From Owenia fusiformis (taxonomy: Eukaryota > Annelida > Polychaeta > Sabellida > Oweniidae), in assembly GCA_903813345.2 (NCBI GenBank), contig CAIIXF020000008.1:4537341-4601340 (forward strand): a stretch of DNA of 64,000 nucleotides, read 5' to 3'. The notes beneath the pieces are model-generated. The model worked only from the letters and a program-made list of their open reading frames with translations. It searched no databases and was not told the DNA's origin. Each line of letters starts with the position of its first letter. The stretch's first letter is position 1. This document shows, one piece after another, positions 60,536 through 64,000 of this stretch. A program made the position numbers and the translations under genes.

Positions 60536-61555
60536 AGGTGATACTCATGTGTTAGGATGGCATGTGAAGGTGTTTTTGGCAGGTGTTTTGAAAGTGATAC
60601 TTTTGTGTTATTGAGGTGATAGGCAGGTGTTATAAATGTGTTGGATAGGTGTTAAGGTGTTGCTAGTTGTTGTTACTAAGGTAAAACAAAGGTTGTATCG
60701 AGGTGATAATCAGGTGTTTTATTAGATGTTCAAATGTTATAATGTGATACTTGGGTGTTATTAGTCTATTGCTCAGGGGTTATTAAGGTGTTGCTCAAGT
60801 GTTAGGTATAATTAAGGTGTTGCTCCGGTGTTATCAAGGTGATATTAAGGTATTATTCAGGTGTTATCAAGGTGACATTCAGGTGTAATTAAGGTGTTGC
60901 ACATGAATTATTAAGGTGATACTCGGGCATTATCGAGGTGTTAATATGGTGATACTCAGTCGTTATCAAGGTGATATTTAAGGTTATACTCAGGTGCTAT
61001 CAAGGTGATATTAAGGTATTATTCAGGTGTTATCAAGGTGCCATTCAGGTGTAATTGAGCTGTTGCACATGAATTATTAAGGTGATACTCAGGTGTTATC
61101 AAGGTGATACTTAGGTGTTACTTATGTGTTATCAAGGTGATACTTAGGTGTTACTCATGTGCTATTAAGGTGCTTTTCAGGTGTAATTAAGGTGTTGCAC
61201 ACGAGTTATTAAGGTGATACTCGGGCATTATCAAGGTGTTAATATGGTGATACTTTAGGTGATAATCAGGCATTATCAAGGTGATACTTAGTTGTTTATC
61301 ATGTGCTATTAAGGTGCTTCTCAGGCGTTAATAATGTGTTATTAAAGTGAATCAAAGTGATACCTAGGTGTAATATATGTGTTGGTCAGGTGCTATGTTA
61401 TCAGGGTGTTACTAAGGTGATTTTAAGGTGTTACTCAGGTGCTATCAAGGTGTTACTCAGGTGCTATTAAAGTGTTACTCAGGTGCTATTAAAGTGTTAG
61501 TCAGATGTTATTAAGGAGATACTCCTGTGTAAAAAGGTGTTGCTCAGATATACAT
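60536..61555 (+). repeat. About 1-kb degenerate minisatellite, 11/22-bp period
   Basis: Units alternate between TGTTATCAAGG and TGATACTCAGG, so a 22-bp unit is built from two related 11-mers. Dozens of diverged copies occur. It starts about 1 kb after the CH-SAM stop and ends just before the retrotransposon tail. Confidence 0.85.
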
Positions 61556-61606
61556 CTGTTTTTGTTACTTTTAAGAAGAAAAGATGTCACTTAAAGCAAG
61601 CATGAG

Positions 61607-61608
<2 letters not shown>

Positions 61609-61649
<41 letters not shown>

Positions 61650-64000
61650 TATATTATTACTATTCAATTTCAATTTCAATTTATTCATACATTTAATCAT
61701 TATGTGTACCTATATTATAAATAACAGGTGGCACCACAGGTGATGCTTATACCCGTACATATAGTAGTTAAATCATATAGCATATCATTATGTTGTCAAG
61801 GAATCAAACCAGAATGTAATCACAAAAGTTAGGTAAATAAATAAAGGTTGTGGGGGGATCCATGATGCTCATTTCTTTTGAAGCCAAGAAGGTGCCATAT
61901 GCCATGGGAAAAAAATTATGAATGTGTAGTTTCAATAATTATTATTTAAAGACGCCAGGCTACCGCGTTGACGCCAATAATTTTCTAAAAGTGTGATTCT
62001 TATAAAATATTAGTTATTATTGTACCTTCCCCAAGGTTGGTACGATCAGAATCATTGTGTTAAATCGTCAGTAGTTCGGGGCAGCCCCCAGGTCGGCCCA
62101 TGTACCTCCCTTGAGAGCCTACCCTAACTTCTTAGCGAAGAAACAAGAAGTGACACAGTCAACCAATGATTAATAAGCTGAGAGAATATGTTTCTTAAGT
62201 TTTGATTTAAGAAAAGAACTTGAATTTGACTTTTTTATTTCTTCTGGGAGACTGTTCCATATGGATGAACCACTAAAGGCTATTGTTTTTTTGCCATAGT
62301 TTTCAGTTTTTGTTTTAGGAAGGGTAAAGTTTGATTTGCCTCTAGTGTTATATCTATGAAAATCTCCATGGGTTTTGAAATAATCTGGAAAAATAGTTTT
62401 ATAATTGTTTATATCATTTTTCCATTTAAAGACAAATTCAGCAATATTGATTTTATATATATCATGTATTTGTATGATTCTAAGCTCTTTAAAAAGTGGT
62501 TGACTGTGGTCTCTATAGCCACTTTGAGTTGCCAACCTAACAAATCTCTTTTGTATCAAGTGTAATGGATTAAGAGTTGTGGGATTTGTATTACCCCATA
62601 TTATGTTACCATATGTAAGGTATGAATGAAACAGGGAGTTGTAGATAGTGATAAAAGTTTTTCTGTCTAAGATGTGCTTGATCTTAAAAAGAATCCCCAG
62701 TGTCCTGGAGAGTTTAACTCTAATCATACTTATGTGATCTTTAAACATTAAATGTTGATCAATGATCAAGCCTAAAAAATTTGTCACAGGGACTCTTTCT
62801 ATTTTTTGATCATTAATAAGAATTTGTATGTCATTACCATTGTATATTTTCTTTTTTGAAGAAAATATTATGTATTTCGTCTTTTCAACATTAAGTGAAA
62901 GTTTATTTGTTTCAAGCCATGCTTGTATTGTTTTAAGTTCTTGATTCAGAGTAGTTTGTAGGTCCACTAATGTTTTTCCATTGATTAAGATATTTGTGTC
63001 ATCTGCGAATAGGACAAATAGAAGATCTTGTGAGGTCAAATAAATATCATTAATATACAAGATGAAAAACAAAGGTCCCAAAACCGAACCTTGAGGGACA
63101 CCACAATGAATAGTTTCAGCTTTTGAAGTAGATTCGTTAAACTTTGTACTTTGTTTTCGATTTGTGAAGTAACTAGAGACCCAACCTAAAGCTGGCCCTC
63201 TAATACCGTAAAATTCAAGCTTTTGTAATAGTATATTATGATCAATCGTATCAAAGGCCTTGGAAAAATCTAAGAAAAGACCTATACTAAATTCACCCTT
63301 ATCAATCGACTTCTTAATTCTCTCCACAAACTGTAAAACAGCCATATATGTTGACCTTTTCTCTCTGAAACCAAATTGGTTTATATACAAAATTTCAAAT
63401 TTAGTGATAAAACTGCTCATTCGATTAAACATTAATTTTTCCAAAACTTTTGAGAAAACTGGAAGAACTGAAATTGGTCTATAATTGGTAAAGAGATTAA
63501 TCTGTTCTTTTTTATAAATCGGAGTTACTTTTGCTATTTTTAATTTATCTGGAAAAATTCCCTTTTGAAAAGATTTATTAAAGACATGCAGAAGTGGTTT
63601 AACAAGCTCATTGTTACATTGTTTCATTACATCAGGTTTAAGATCATTTATTCCTGCTGCTGAATCTTTAAGCTTTGTCAGTTCTCTTTTAAGTTCTTCA
63701 CTTACTATAGGGATTAAAAATATGCTTGAAGGTTGAGAATTAAGTTTTTTCATGAAGTCAAAAGGAGTTCTATCTGTTTTAGGTATTTTTGAGGCTAGTT
63801 TTAATCCAATGTTAGAGAAAAATAGATTGAACTGGTTAGCAATCTCCTGATTATCTGTGATTTCTCTGTCATTTAACAAAAAAGATGTTGCATTGTTTGA
63901 TTTATTCTTAGATCGATGAAGTAGCTCATTTATTATTTCCCAATTGCTTTTAATATTTCCCGCTGCAGCCTCAAATTTCTTCCTGTAAAATTGTTTTTTC
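61609..64000 (-). mobile_element. Non-LTR (LINE-like) retrotransposon, 3' half, with poly(A) tail
   Basis: The element reads on the minus strand. The ORF ends at 62170; a 3' UTR of about 520 bases follows and contains a short ATTGAA repeat and AATAAA just before a 39-base A tract (T run at 61609-61647). This is the expected end of target-primed reverse transcription. The 5' end and the far target-site duplication are outside the window. Confidence 0.85.
62170..64000 (-). CDS. Non-LTR retrotransposon reverse transcriptase, 3' part of ORF (runs off window)
   Basis: The frame is open from the window end to a stop at 62170-62172 (about 610 residues visible). Reverse-transcriptase motifs in order: KVTPIYKK, NYRPISVLPVFSKVLEKL, NQFGFREKRST, FLDFSKAFDTIDHNILL, GVPQGSVLGPLFFILYINDI, the catalytic FADDT, then LSLNVEKTKYIIFS and TNFLGLIID. 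The C-terminal region (HRYNTRGKSNF, SSIWNSLPEEIK) is typical of CR1/Jockey-group elements. The apurinic endonuclease half would lie beyond 64000. The ORF shows no internal stop, so this copy may be young. The clade assignment is tentative. Confidence 0.9.
   Translation of the reverse strand, partial: KKQFYRKKFEAAAGNIKSNWEIINELLHRSKNKSNNATSFLLNDREITDNQEIANQFNLFFSNIGLKLASKIPKTDRTPFDFMKKLNSQPSSIFLIPIVSEELKRELTKLKDSAAGINDLKPDVMKQCNNELVKPLLHVFNKSFQKGIFPDKLKIAKVTPIYKKEQINLFTNYRPISVLPVFSKVLEKLMFNRMSSFITKFEILYINQFGFREKRSTYMAVLQFVERIKKSIDKGEFSIGLFLDFSKAFDTIDHNILLQKLEFYGIRGPALGWVSSYFTNRKQSTKFNESTSKAETIHCGVPQGSVLGPLFFILYINDIYLTSQDLLFVLFADDTNILINGKTLVDLQTTLNQELKTIQAWLETNKLSLNVEKTKYIIFSSKKKIYNGNDIQILINDQKIERVPVTNFLGLIIDQHLMFKDHISMIRVKLSRTLGILFKIKHILDRKTFITIYNSLFHSYLTYGNIIWGNTNPTTLNPLHLIQKRFVRLATQSGYRDHSQPLFKELRIIQIHDIYKINIAEFVFKWKNDINNYKTIFPDYFKTHGDFHRYNTRGKSNFTLPKTKTENYGKKTIAFSGSSIWNSLPEEIKKSNSSSFLKSKLKKHILSAY

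Overview
This is a window of AT-rich animal nuclear DNA. Coding exons are short, follow GT-AG splice rules and are separated by introns of up to about 22 kb. The introns carry many transposable-element remnants: CAGGCCCGTAGCC-ended MITEs, mariner-type TIR elements, a tRNA-derived SINE, a Penelope-like element and a non-LTR retrotransposon. This mix and the gene families suggest a marine invertebrate. I cannot name the phylum from the sequence alone.

One plus-strand gene dominates the window, with coding exons from 491 to 59500. I reassembled it exon by exon and every junction keeps phase. The main isoform is about 1127 residues: a calponin-homology (CH) domain at the N-terminus (exons 1-4), a long low-complexity Ser/Pro-rich middle with polyproline tracts, a coiled coil, and a C-terminal SAM domain. 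A second coding first exon at 46033 would give a roughly 1130-residue isoform with no CH domain and an Asn/Ser-rich leader instead. This layout suggests a cytoskeletal or signalling scaffold with alternative promoters.

Inside intron 1, on the minus strand, is a complete second gene (12464 down to 7563, eight coding exons, 564 residues). It has a signal peptide, a Venus-flytrap ligand-binding domain like that of metabotropic glutamate receptors, and a cysteine-rich tail. It then stops, with a polyadenylation signal 14 bases later, so it appears to encode a secreted receptor ectodomain with no seven-helix region.

Region by region: 1-736 upstream sequence and exon 1; 737-15793 intron 1 with a promoter-like island near 2.5 kb, the nested gene, a SINE, mariner-type elements and fold-back elements; 15794-23485 CH exons; 23486-45896 a very large intron with the Penelope inverted dimer and a 1.74-kb element with CACGGTG ends; 45897-47566 the alternative first exon and the first shared exon; 47567-52600 an intron with a tandem-repeat-filled element; 52601-59500 the remaining exons; 60536-61555 a minisatellite; 61609-64000 the 3' half of a non-LTR retrotransposon on the minus strand.
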